A stretch of DNA of 64,000 nucleotides from contig JAEQBH010000893.1 of NCBI GenBank assembly GCA_016808115.1, positions 558,001 to 622,000 of the forward strand, given 5' to 3'. The notes below the pieces were generated by a model. That model was given only the letters and a program-made list of their open reading frames with translations, was not told where the DNA came from and did no database searches. A program made the translations under genes and the position numbers. This document shows positions 34,308-46,089 of the stretch, in pieces. Positions within the stretch are counted from its first letter, which is position 1. Each line of letters starts with the position of its first letter. This stretch comes from Tetrastigma voinierianum. Taxonomy: Eukaryota; Streptophyta; Magnoliopsida; Vitales; Vitaceae.

Positions 34308-36497
34308 TGTAGCGCACCTTCTCCGATCCAACCCGATTGGTGGGTCCGAACCGAATCCGAGATGCTCTCATACCGCCTAACATGTGACACTCCCAACCTG
34401 GCACCCGGTGTCAAGCGTGGGTGTCATTTTTTTTTTTTTAGCCTTATAAACTCTAAGCTTGTTCATTCGTATAATGTTAAACATTTAACTTGTATTATAT
34501 TCTATAGCAGCGGATTACAAAATATATACAAGCTCCATATATGGAAGTGTTCAACATTTACTATATTTACATTGTTTACAAAATAAAGAAAATGTCATAT
34601 ACAAAATAGACCAAAGGCATTCCAAAGGCACTCTACGATGCGTGGCCTCGACCGCGATGTGGATCGGGCTCCGTCCCCCGGTTTCCTCTTCATCTACATG
34701 GATGAAAACACTCATGCTAAGCTTTACGCCTAGTGGGAATTACTACACATATGGATGACCCCTACTAAGGGCCACCACACTTTCACAAAATGCATATACT
34801 TATCATTTCATATATATACTTTTTCATAACATGTTTCATTTTTATCATATTTCATATACTTTTCATGTCATCTTCAGACTTTACTTTGCCTCAGAATCGT
34901 ATACTATCATTGCATAGCAAGATATTTCATATCATGTCATATATTCTATACATTTCATTTGCATATACTTGTCATTTTCTTTTAGGTTTCATGTCTACAA
35001 ATACCTTAGAACCGGATACGGGAAATAACTGTATGTACCCGAAGGTATTATCACTATACGAGACAGTGATCTTCATCTGTATATACCCGAAGGTATCATC
35101 ACTATACAAGACAGTGACCTATGCCATGTAATATGTGACCCAAACGAGGCCGTATATATACCCGAAGGTATCATCACTGTACGAGACAATGACCTATGCC
35201 ATGTAATGATCCAAATGGATCTAAGGCCATCGACCCAAATCCGGGCCTCACATTCAACCAGACATTGTGAGCAACCGGTGGTCCCCATAGCATGTCATCT
35301 ATCCCTCTAATATAGTTCCCAAGGTGACAAATCGTGTGTATTTTATGTTTGGTACATCTCACATTCCTGAATAACTATAGTCAACTGCAATCATATGTGA
35401 TATGTATACCATTTATTCGAATCTTACATTTTACATGCCAAGATCTCACAGGCATGAGAAGCATGCTACCAATGTGTCCTACTATTTTTCATGATTTCTG
35501 GACATATATGATTTCCAATTTTATCAAGCTATATATGGATGGATTCTTGACTCGATGAGCTTTCCATAGAGTCCAAGAACACCCGAATCGGAACTCGGAC
35601 GAAGAAGTTATGACCTTCCGGCTTGAGGTCCACATGAACAACCAAATTTCACCCCGCTAGCCTACCCGACTAGTCTTGGCCCGACACACTCCGACGCCTC
35701 CGAAGACTCCACCATGTCTACAAGAATATGATGCAATCTTGAACTATGGGCTTTCCAGTCCACACCGAATTGGAGTTTGGATCGAAGAAGTTAGGACCTT
35801 CCGGGTTGGAGGTCATGCGGATCTAGCCTGAATAGGACTCCAACCGGGACGAACTCTCGCCGAACCAACCCAAATGACGGACCCACTGATTGCACCCGTA
35901 CCGATTAGACCCATCCGACCAACCCAGCCAAACCGGACCCCGCTGGGAGTGGACTCAACCGACCGACCCAACCTGACGTGGATCCGAAGCGTACTAACCC
36001 AACCGCATCGAATCCAAATGACGCCTTCCGCACTCGCCAAGGGGTAAATGGACCGTAACTGGGCTATAAGGTCCGAATTGAGAAAATTTTAAAAGTCTAA
36101 TATCAACTGACTGATGTGGCTAATTTACTTAGCTGATTCACTACCAGATTCCTTTTCTTTCTTATCCAAAAACCAGTCCTAAGACCCGGCTAACGCATAG
36201 GATCAAGATAGGGTAGCTTACCTTAGTTCAAAATGCGACCAAACATTTCCCAAAACAGATATATAGAAGTCTTAGAGTTCTTCTCAACTCAACCCTAACA
36301 AGAAATGAGTTTGGGAGTTTCCAAACCCAACCCATACACAAAATCGAGGGTTCCAAAACATGGATCCATACTTTCTATACCAAAACTAGACAATTCCATA
36401 CTCAAATTCCATACTTGTGATCTTCTTTTTCCCTTCCTTCTTCTTCTCTTCTCTTCTTCTTCTTCCTCTCGTTTTTCTTTTCTCTTCTCCAAGACCA
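34308..36497 (-). repeat. GypD 3' LTR (5'-truncated)
   Basis: Homologous to 53654-56196: starts TGTAGCGCACCTTCTCCG, then 'tgtgacactcccaacctggc', poly-T, three ATACC-CGAA-GGTAT hairpin repeats (35036-35170), the variable GACC-rich core (35640-36030) and the 'tttgggagtttccaaaccc' block. It breaks off after 'ctccaagaccat' at 36497, where the other LTR continues for about 300 bp to its TGTTACA end. The break meets pol sequence, indicating an internal deletion. Confidence 0.8.
35030..35215 (-). repeat. Repeat of UUCG-type hairpins in the GypD 3' LTR
   Basis: Three copies of a ~60-bp unit containing ATACC-CGAA-GGTAT on plus, i.e. ATACC-TTCG-GGTAT on the sense (minus) strand, at about 35036-35048, 35084-35096 and 35158-35170. 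Each is followed by 'atcactatacgagacagtga'-type sequence, which has its own TCACT/AGTGA arms. The 5' LTR keeps one intact copy (54434-54446) and two decayed ones. Confidence 0.8.
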
Positions 36498-36559
36498 TCT
36501 CCTTTTTCTGAACATCTATAATCATTTGCTTTAAAATGGGTTGCGCTTCTAGTTGAGCT
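36498..36559 (-). pseudogene. GypD pol remnant left of the solo LTR
   Basis: The minus strand reads AQLEAQPILKQMIIDVQK, the RNase H-integrase connection of Tekay/Del pol. It continues across the solo LTR at 50790, and the same joined sequence occurs uninterrupted in GypA near 21680-21760, proving the insertion. To the left it abuts LTR sequence, so integrase is deleted. Confidence 0.8.
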
Positions 36560-37299
36560 TGTCACGCCCCGATTCCCAGTCCGACCCAATTAGCGGATCC
36601 GAACCGAGTTCGGGGTGCGAGACCATATACTGGGACTCTTTACCTGATATTTTTTTTTTAAAAGCCGAACTGGTACCTGTGGGTATGGCCACATCTTATA
36701 ACAGAATCAAAATATCAAAAAAACTACCACCTGAGCGGTGTCCATCAAAATCTATACACATTTACTCGAGTCCCATTTACAAATACAAACTCAGACTTCT
36801 ACATTTACAAATCGCAGCACGGAACCTACATGTAGTAACTCACAAGTGTGTTGGCCTTAGCCAGGCGGATGTTATGACGTCTGTACCTACACGGATTAAA
36901 AACCCGTATGTTTTACGCTTTAGTAACATATTTTATAACTTATATTGATACACATGCATTGGGATCAATCATGATAAAACATATACGTAAAACAGATATC
37001 AAAATCTTCATGAATTCATATAATCCAAATGTATAACAGGTCAGATCATATTCAGAAAAACTTAGACATATACAATGACAAGGCATCCAATTCGTCTCTT
37101 TTACATGTATCATGACTTTCTCGGGTTTTTAGGTAATTTTCCTATTCATGTCATTGACATAATTTTGTCTACTTGTACCTTGTGACTTTTAACATAATTC
37201 TTATCTCCCATGTGAGTATAGAGTCTGCTGCTGCAGATACCCATATATATATAGTCAGACGGTTTCGAATTCCTTTATTCAAATTTGCATGGTTTATGT

Positions 37300-38500
37300 T
37301 CCATGGCTTTATTATACAATCGAAACATATACTTGCGCGGCTGCATCCGTAGGTTCCATACTCGGTCTATATCTCCAAGGACACATTCTTATTCATATCT
37401 CGTATAATGAGCAATGAATCCTATACATATACTTAGACTGAGGTACTTATCCACATACTCATATTTATCTCAAGTTTATACTTGTTTCAAGCTCCCGTAA
37501 GAGTTACAGAACTTATGCTTATACAAAGGTACTTATGCACGTACTGGTACTTATATCTATCTCAGATCTCCCGTATATTTACAGAGATATTACTTGAACG
37601 TATAATGGCATCGCAGAACTTATTCTTTATACGGAAGCACCGTGCTACTACTTGCTCTAAATGTCCCAAGAGACGACACTCAGGCTTATATCAAACTTAT
37701 CTTATACTCATACCGGGAGCACCCGCAGGTACCACTCAGTTTATCCTTATCCTGGGCTTATACTTATAGAAAGGTTCAGAGGTACTAGCTGCAGATTAAT
37801 CAGATACGTAAGCACTCATAGGTACTACGTAAATTAATCGTATACAGAGTACCCGTAGGTACTAGAACTTATATTTATACAGAGATACTTTGCATTCAGA
37901 CTTGTACCTATAGAGCATATCCTTGTCTTACTGATCTTATACTCGTATTACTGAGCTTATTCTCAGACTCGAATCTTATTCTTGTATTTCCTCGGATCTG
38001 GCCTCTTGACTACGGAATATACTTGTCTTACTTTAACTTATACTCATAAGCATGTAGCTAATTCTCAGATTCGACATGTATATCCGTAGGTACTACGTAA
38101 CACTTGTTAGTACAAAAGCACCGTAGAGGTACTACGCAACATTCATTATACAGAGGCACTGTGAGGTACCAGACCTATACTCTGTTCTGCATTTCGGATC
38201 TTATACTCATTCCTTACAAGAGCATATACTTATCTTACTTGATCTTTATACTGCATTACGTGAACATGTACTCGTCTTGGCAGATCATATACTTTGTTTT
38301 ACAGACACTGAGTACCCGTAGGTACCATCGAACTCTTATACTCTATTTTATCGATAATGAGATTATCTGTGGGTACTATGATTAATCAGATAATGTGGAG
38401 GCCCAGGTACTACATAACATATACAGAGGTACATTCAGATCTTTACTCTTATTCTTTATTTAGAGTCTTATCATATAACTGTTTGACTACCCGAACTAAT
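37300..38500 (-). repeat. Degenerate hairpin words in the 4.1-kb solo LTR
   Basis: Scattered copies of AGTACCCGTAGGTACT and variants: perfect at 37848-37863, near-perfect at 38311-38325, a variant GCACCCGCAGGTAC near 37716-37729, and many partial ones ('ccgtaggtactacg'). On the sense strand the loops read TACG or TGCG closed by C-G. The spacers are AT-rich with 'cttatactcat' words. Confidence 0.75.
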
Positions 38501-38509
38501 CATAAGAAA

Positions 38510-38905
38510 TGAGTAGGACGCAGCACAATAAGTACCCAAAGGTACAATATAGTACTGAGGTGCCATAGCGCCAACAGGAGTACCGAAGTACTGAGTAGGA
38601 GTGTCGTAGAACTAATCAGATGTGAGTGCCGTGAACACTAACAGAGTACCAAGTACTAATCGTGACAGAGGCCGGCACTACCAGAGTACCTAAGTACTAA
38701 TCAGAGTACCAAGTACTAATCAGGACAAGAGTGCCGAAGCACTAACAGGAGTACCGAAGTACTAATCAGGAATACCAAGTACTAATCAGGACAGGAGTGC
38801 CGAAGCACTAACAGGAGTACCGAAGTACTAATCAGAGTACCGAAGTACTAATCAGGACAGGAGTGCCGAAGCACTAACAGGAGTACCGAAGTACTAATCA
38901 GAACG
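38510..38905 (-). repeat. Regular hairpin tandem array AGTRC-CGAA-GYACT
   Basis: Alternating units around 20-25 bp. Perfect AGTACCGAAGTACT at 38579, 38750, 38816, 38836 and 38882, and perfect AGTGCCGAAGCACT at 38730, 38796 and 38862, separated by AATCAG(GACAGG) or AACAGG. Both forms pair over 5 bp: the A/T pair at one stem position becomes G/C in the other form. The sense (minus) strand loop is TTCG closed by C-G. Confidence 0.9.
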
Positions 38906-40532
38906 TCCACTCATTCATTCTTTGATTCTAGGTAGTCATATGATCATATGCCTTTCATAACCCATAAGGTATCTTAATCACATTCTGTGTTCATGACATA
39001 TTATTTTTCATGTTCATGTTCCTGTTTCAGCATATTTCATATCGTATTCATGTTGCATGAACACAACTATACATATTGCATTTCCTATATTTTTCCTTAT
39101 TTCATGCCTATTACATATGGCATTTCATAGACTTATACAGGAATACTTATACATGTACTTGTCCTTATCACAGACATTTACTTATATAGTGTGATGCATA
39201 TATATTCACACATCATTCATGTATTCTTGTTCCTCTATGAATCATCTTTACTCAGAAATTGGAATCATTCCAATTGAATCATCCAAACTAAAGTTATGAC
39301 ATTTTCATGTCAACTAGTCGGTTTTCTCGGATTACACTAGTAACAGTCTGAATTACATATTTTTTTCCAGGAGGCTTAACTTCATACCTGACCCTGGTTC
39401 TTTGTATTCATTTAAAGTTAAGGTGCTAAGGGCTCTCCTCCAACTGGAATCACCCAAATCGGAGCACTGAAACCCAAGTTACGTCCGAAACAACAGGGAC
39501 TACACTATGTTCAAAAATTGAACCAGAAATTGGCTTGAACATAGCCCCACTTTGAGTAAATTTTTGGGCTACCTAGAGTCGGAATTAGAAGGTATTTATT
39601 TAAGGACCTTTTGTTCTCCTTGAAGTCTATTTTAACCAGCAACTTGAATCACTCAAATCGGATCAGAAATAAGCAAGTTATGGTCAAAATACGAACACTG
39701 GTCAAAATAGAAAACGTAACCCTACCAGACGGCAGATGTTTTTGACCTCAGACTGGTACAGTGCTCGAATTTGCCTGCACGTGGGTTTTCTTCCATTTTT
39801 CATATGTTGATACCCAAATCAACTCATTACTCCATATACACATCAAAACCACTCCAAATTCATCTTGAAATGGTGGTTTAGAACTTCATATTCATCTTGT
39901 AGTCTCATTTATACTCGATTCATCTTTCAATACATATCTTTCTTCAAAATTCTTTCATGAATCACTCCCAAAACAACTCTCATATGGGTCATAACCCATT
40001 CACAAGTCAAACCCAAGGATTAGTTAGGGTTTGTTCTAAACCCTAACTCAATTACTTGTCATTTAACCATGAATCCCACCTCAAAGGGAGGATTCCAAAC
40101 TCATCTTGTTCCATATGGGGTTTTGCCAACCCTAATTTCAAGAAATCTAAGGTGAGGATGAAATTCTATCAAAACCCTAGGTTTGAAAACCATAGACATC
40201 CCTACTATGATCCAAATACACATAATCTCATACCAAATTCATAATTTCATACAAAAATCCAAAGACTCATACTCATAGCCATAGTTCCATACCTTAATTT
40301 GGCTTCCTCTTCTTCCTTCTTCTTCTTCCCTTCTTCTCCACGGTTTTCCTCTCCCAAATTGAGACCAAATTTGGTCTTAAACTAACTTTTGAGCAGGCCA
40401 TGTTTGGCCTTATAAAACCCATTTTTGGGTTAAGTTTCTTTATTTGCTTTTTGGTCCACCAACTTTTGATCATTAGTATTCCAATTTCCCCTTATTTCAG
40501 TTTGGCCTCAATCTTGTTAACTTATGACTTTT

Positions 40533-42315
40533 TGATTCGTGCCACAGTAGGCTGAGCTAAAATCAACAAAATTTATATACACCTAAGTTCCTACTACTGC
40601 CGTAGTCAAGCTACTGTAGTATAGTGGTCTAGGATCGAACACGGGGATGGGTTTTCATCCTAAAAATGGCTCACAGACGTTGCATGAAGGTAAGGCTTTC
40701 TATTTGACTCTTGAATTGTGTTTCAAAAAAATGCTGGGAATGAAGTTGAAAACTCGAGAAACTGTAAAAAACCGAAATTAAAAGGTGAAAAAGTTAACTT
40801 TGAAGATTTGTCACTAACTTGGCAAGTTAGGGCAACAAGTGTCCTTGGGTTTTATCCTCGTTATGACATACAACCTATAGTCCATGGTATAACCCATCTA
40901 TATTTAACTAGCAAACCTCACCCATGAAACATCTCCCTATTTGAGTCATGTAGCATGCAGAATGGCCTTTTTAAAACCCTAACATTAAATTATCATTTCA
41001 GAGGCTCAGAAAGACCATCTAAAGAACAACAAAGGCATCTCTCACCCGAGCACCGCATCCTAAAGCATGGAGAGTATCGCCAAAATAATAACAGAATGCT
41101 ATTTAACCCTAATTTGAAGAACCCTAACATGTAAATATATTATCTCGTAGGCTCGTAAAGACCATCTAAGAACAATAAAGCAGCATCTCTCACTCCGAAA
41201 AGACCGCATCCTAAAGCATGGAGAGTATTGGCCAAATCAATAAGACCATGTTATGCAACTATGTTTTCGTGAATAAGGGGCCATAAATACACTACCCGTA
41301 GCTTTTAAAGTACAAAAGGACAATATGCATATGCCCCACCAATTAGCTAGCTTCCTTCCTCTTCAAGAAGAAAGGAGGCTTAGCTGGGCATCTCTTGAGT
41401 TGTCATCCTCAAGAGGGGTGTTTGGAAATGATAAAGGGAGAGAAAGAAGAGACAGAAGAGAGAAAAGAAATAAAAGCAAAACCTAAAATAAAAGACTTTA
41501 TTTACAAAAATAAAAACTTACAAAAAATCCTTCTCCACAGATTGTTCACCAATTGTTCATACTTTCTTACAAAACAAGAGGGGTTTATATAGGCCTCCTC
41601 AAGGTATGAAAATACCAAAAAACCTATCAACCTAGCTAAGTTAAAGGATAATAGAGTAATACACCAAGTTTGGAGTCGGTTTGGCATTAATTACAAAACA
41701 TGACGAGGCATCAATTTTCGCTAGAGGTGAGGAATTTCGCTAACTAGCGAAATCACAGGCCTAGCGAAAATGGAAAATTTCGCTAAGGCCAGATAATTTC
41801 GCTAGCTAGCGAAATTTCGCTAAGCTAGCTTAAAAATGTTGTGAGAAGAAATCAAAGTTTTTTCGCTAAAAATGGTGCCTAGCTTAAACCGAGGTGGTCT
41901 AGTGGAAATTTGGTGTTTTGCTAAGGTTGCGAACAAATTTTGCTAAGGCTGCGAAATTTCGCAATCCTAGCTTAAAAATTTTCGCAAGCTTAGCGAAAAT
42001 TCCCGCATCGTTGATCCTTCAACGCTTCACGCCTTCAATCGTGCAGATCGACTCTTCACTTTGCCTTTGTTTTCTTGTTAATTTGGTCAGGTTGATGGCC
42101 GAGACTTGAATTCCAACTCATGATTCATCATTTGACTCGAGATTGAACTCCAAAAATACAAAAGCTCGTAAAATGTACCTAAAAATAATTTAAATGGCAT
42201 AAGTGTTACCAAGAAGACTAGAACACTTCAATTGGCAATGACATGATTAATGCGCAAAAAGCACTCAAAACCTATCTAATATAGGTTCAAAATTGCACTT
42301 TTTGGGCACTAATCA
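40533..42315 (-). repeat. Athila-2 3' LTR
   Basis: 1783 bp, plus-strand start TGATTCGTGCCACAG, end GGGCACTAATCA. Homologous to 48857-50620. Contains 'acccatctatatttaactag', candidate TATA-like 'tttatataggcc' near 41583, and the TTCGCTAG palindrome region (41715-42000), here partly decayed (TAGCTTAAA where the other LTR has TAGCGAAA). Confidence 0.9.
41715..42000. repeat. TTCGCTAG/CTAGCGAA palindrome cluster (Athila-2 3' LTR)
   Basis: Repeated half-sites TTCGCTA and TAGCGAA, including the perfect 16-bp palindrome TTCGCTAGCTAGCGAA near 41798-41813 and near-palindromes TTTCGCTAACTAGCGAAA and TTCGCAAGCTTAGCGAA. Several half-sites have lost the CG. Confidence 0.9.
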
Positions 42316-42328
42316 CACCCCCCAACCA
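42316..42328 (-). other. Polypurine tract of Athila-2
   Basis: The minus strand reads GGTTGGGGGGTG directly before the LTR start TGATTAGTGCCC. The right position and composition for plus-strand priming. Confidence 0.75.
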
Positions 42329-42556
42329 AAACGTTGCTAGTCCCTAGCAATGCAAAATAAAAAGGAGATGCATGTGGTGATTTTCAAAAGATTATGATTC
42401 AAAAGGTTGATGTATACACAATAATACTTTAAACTAAACATTTGACATCAAAATTTGAAAATCGGGAGAGGAAAGAACCAAATCCATACGAGAAACAATT
42501 TATGTCAATGTTGGTTCCATGATTCTCAACTTGGATTTCCACCTAAGTCTAATTGG

Positions 42557-42597
<41 letters not shown>

Positions 42598-43530
42598 CCA
42601 GACTAAGTCAATAAAGTGTAAAATTTGTTCCCTCCCCCCAACCTAGCACTGACATGGCCTTAAGTTGTTGAACAACCTAGATAGGGCTGGTTACACTTTT
42701 CTTTCTTTTTCAATTATAATGTAGGATGCAATGCTTAAAATTCGAGTTCACTCAAAGTCCGTGTAACTGGGTCCACCGATGACTCCCAACCACTAAGGTT
42801 TAGGGCATCGGGGTTAAAAGGATCACTGACCACTAACTCTATAGTTTCCACTCGATTCCGAATGACTTAGAAAATCACACCTACAATTCATTACCACCTA
42901 TCCACCCATGTAACGAACACTAAATCGATGACCCAACCAATTAAGGCTTAGGCATCTAAGCCTAGCAATACTATACACCCTGACCGTGCTCTGCTTCAGC
43001 TAAAAATTTCACGACTTTATTTTTTTATTTTTTTATTTTTATTTTTATTTTGGAAGACATTGGTCTTCAAATGTGGGTAACTCAAAACTATCCTAGGTAG
43101 CCAACATACTCTAAGGCCGGCTTCAAGAAGCGAAGAGGTATGCACCACAAATTTACTCGAAATAACTGAGTGCAGTGTGTGAATTAGCATAAAGGAGGAA
43201 ATTTCAAGTTGAGCATGCTGGAACTGTGACTGACCAAAATTTAATTCAAGCATGGAATTTGTTCTAGCATAGAAGTGAAAACATGATGATTCAATCATCC
43301 AACTAGAGTAATTCAATCTCGTCCACTCAAGCAATTCAATTGTCCAATTGTAGCAATTCAATTGTTCAATTGAAAAGAAAAACATTTACACCTAGCGAAG
43401 GCACAAAACATGATATACAAAAGTCTATGTATATAAACTGAATAGCTTTTGATATAGCCAAAGTGGCTAATACATGAATACAAAGCTAAACACAAAAATA
43501 TCACTGCCTACTATGGCTAATACATAAATC
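42329..43530 (-). other. Athila-2 region upstream of the polypurine tract, non-coding
   Basis: AT-rich, with a T36 homopolymer at 42559-42594 and a T/A-rich tract at 43019-43050. The sequence 'cattgtccaattgtagcaattcaattg' near 43340 is built of repeated CAATTG words. No motif in any frame; the 122-residue minus ORF (43017-43385) is low-complexity and unrecognised. Confidence 0.5.
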
Positions 43531-45610
43531 CTAATCAAGACTGCAGGCAATGATAAAGTCGATAATCCAACAAAATCAAAAGAAACCTAACCACCCCACC
43601 GTGGTGGTGGTGGGTCTGAACTCGCTGGCCGCCGCGCCTGCACATCCAATGAAGCCGCATCGCTGGTGGGCTCCTCTCACGACCAGAACATGAGGAAGAC
43701 CTAGACGGGTCATAATTTCCAGCCAAGATAGAATGGCACTGGGCCAACCTTCCGATCCTCCGGGGCACTGTAAATAAGAAGGAGCAGATGGCATCCATCA
43801 CACCAAATTTCCATCTCTCTCGAGGTAGGCTTGATGTACCGTGAATGATGTGTCACATAAGGCCCGGAGTATCCGCTGCAGCCGCCGGCGTAGTATGCTG
43901 ATGGACGAGGCGAACGACCGATACGAGTCCTCCAGACTCCTGGCTCGAAAGGTATATATCATCTACGTGGTGGAATCCTCACCTCCCGACCCTGCAGACT
44001 CCCCTCCCGGTCCCGTGGTCGTATATGAATGAGACTTTGCATAGTCATAACTCCGGGTCTACTCGACACCACATGCATCTAGCTCCCATCTCTACCGGGC
44101 CTCCTGAACCGATCCGCCGAGAACATAGCAGAGTCTCAGACGCAGGGGATGCTCTCCGCCGGCCGTCCTCCTCCCATGACCTTCTCCTCAAATCGTAACA
44201 GAGGCCATCACCACTGCAGGGGCTGAACCAAAATCTCCCCGAGATCCCAAAGCGCCCAGACGGCCCTCCTCCGCACTAATGTCGCAGAGGGAACAAGCCG
44301 GTACGTAAGATGGTCGATGAGCAAGATTTGAGGCTGAGTCGCTCCTATAAATACTTGACCAAACAGAGCATCTCCGGCCGCTGGGCTCGAACCATCTCTC
44401 TCAGGCGGGTGGGCCCAAGCTCTATAACCCTCTCGAGTCAAGGCGTCAGACGCGCAATCCCACGTCAAATATCTACCGGTCTCAGTACACCAGGCGGCCA
44501 TCTATACCGAATCAATCTCTACTGACCGCTCGCCTCCCCGATGTCATGGAGCGGTAGAACTGCAGCATCACTCGCACAACCGCCGCGAGTCATAGAAGGT
44601 AAAGAGTGAATACCTCGACTAACTTCATGCACTCCCTAAGATCCTGTCACCACGTGGACGTCATAGAATGACTGATGAAACCTCTCTCGCTGGAGTCAGA
44701 TATTCCTGAATGGGGTGCCCTACGAACAAAGTGGCCTCCGAATCCTCGATAGCCGGGGCGACAACCGAGGTGATGAAGCTCGCTCCGCAACCGGCTTAAC
44801 CGGAGACTTCACGCAGCCTGCTGAAAGATGATCTCCGCCTCGGGTCCGATGTGCGGGCCCGCCTGGAGGGCCTCGCCTCCTAACTCTCCTCCTCAGGCAA
44901 ACATGGGGCCCGGGCCGCATCCGAAACCGACAACGTCTAAATCCCAGGCTCCTCAGATATTCGCCCGGACCGTGACGGTACAGAGCCGACCGAGCCGGGC
45001 CTCTCAGCGCATAAATCACCCGAGGCCGAAGACGGACCCACCCCTTCAGTACGAACCATATCTAATATCGAAATAAAATAATCTTAAAAGCGGCTCACCC
45101 ACCAAAATATAACCGCCAAGAATATATCCGAACCAAGATCTCCGGCTACCAAGTATCGGCGTAATCAACCGACTCTGTGGCTCACCGGGCTACTACCGAT
45201 ACGTGGGCCCCGAACCGGGTAACCGATGGCTCACGAAATACCAAGTGTCAAAGGTGGCAACAACAGCCGAACTGGGGCACGCTTGTCCCGCACCAGCCAG
45301 GCTTTCACCGAAGGCTCCGGGTCGTGGTCGTGGCGTGTGTGACCGAGGGCCGGCGGTACTAGAAACTCGCCAGACTCGTTGAGGCGAGCCTCGGGGTGCA
45401 GACTCTAGGCACAAATGCGCAGGCAGAACTCGAAGGCCATTTTGTAGAACCCCGCAATAGCAAAGTGGATGGGGAAGGAGACCGGTTCGTGAGCAGTGGA
45501 TTCGCGGCAAAACAAGGCTTGCACCGGTGGCGCCCGGTCACTACCGCGGCAGAGAAGATGGCTCGTATTTAGCCGGGGGAAGAATATGAAGTGGCCTGAC
45601 ACCCCCCAAA
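43531..45610 (-). other. GC-rich block of Athila-2, possible decayed extra ORF
   Basis: Strikingly GC-rich (unlike the AT-rich flanks), with short open frames on both strands. The minus strand, which is the element's sense, has pieces such as FPIHFAIAGFYKMAFEFCLRI (about 45500-45430), a tryptophan-rich frame (44501-44208) and an end near 43580 (CPGGSEGWPSAILSWLEIM). Where Athila elements carry an env-like or other extra ORF, this is the expected place, but I recognise no family. Could also be captured sequence. Confidence 0.4.
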
Positions 45611-45966
45611 TCCCAGTTTATATAAAGCATCCAACTGTACCGAAGTGGGTCTTTTCTCACTAAATATTCGCTACTCCTAGCGAATTTGGCTCACACCTAG
45701 TACACCACCTGCATTTCAAAAATTTTAAATTAATTAATGAATATATAAAAATTATTATTATAAAATTTAATATATGTACTGTAATTAAAATTTAAGCACA
45801 ACACTAGGCTATACTAATTATTTTACTAGAAAATGAAAAATGCTAAATTAAAATTTTTTGAAAAATAACTAAAACTAACAAAATTAACTAACTTAAAACA
45901 GAAAATTAAAATCAGGAACCGCAATCTCGCTTTTGAAAACACCCAACCAGCCTACTTTCTCCAACC

Positions 45967-46078
45967 TCCTCCTCCTCCTCCTCCTCCTCCTCCTCCTCTT
46001 CCTCCTCCTCCTCCTCCTCCTCCTCCTCCTCCTCCTCCTCCTCCTCCTCTCTCTCTCTCCTCTCCTCCTCCTCCTCCT
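45967..46078. repeat. (CCT)n microsatellite
   Basis: Near-perfect CCT/CTC trinucleotide run of about 110 bp with a few CT interruptions. It produces spurious poly-Leu and poly-Gly ORFs. It sits exactly where the pol sequence of Athila-2 is lost, so it may mark the deletion junction. Confidence 0.95.
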
Positions 46079-46089
46079 CCCGAGCCACC

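Noticed and set aside
38510..38905. Possible CRISPR array (short repeats with spacers)
   Set aside because: Spacers are as repetitive as the repeats, the context is a plant LTR, and no cas gene is present.
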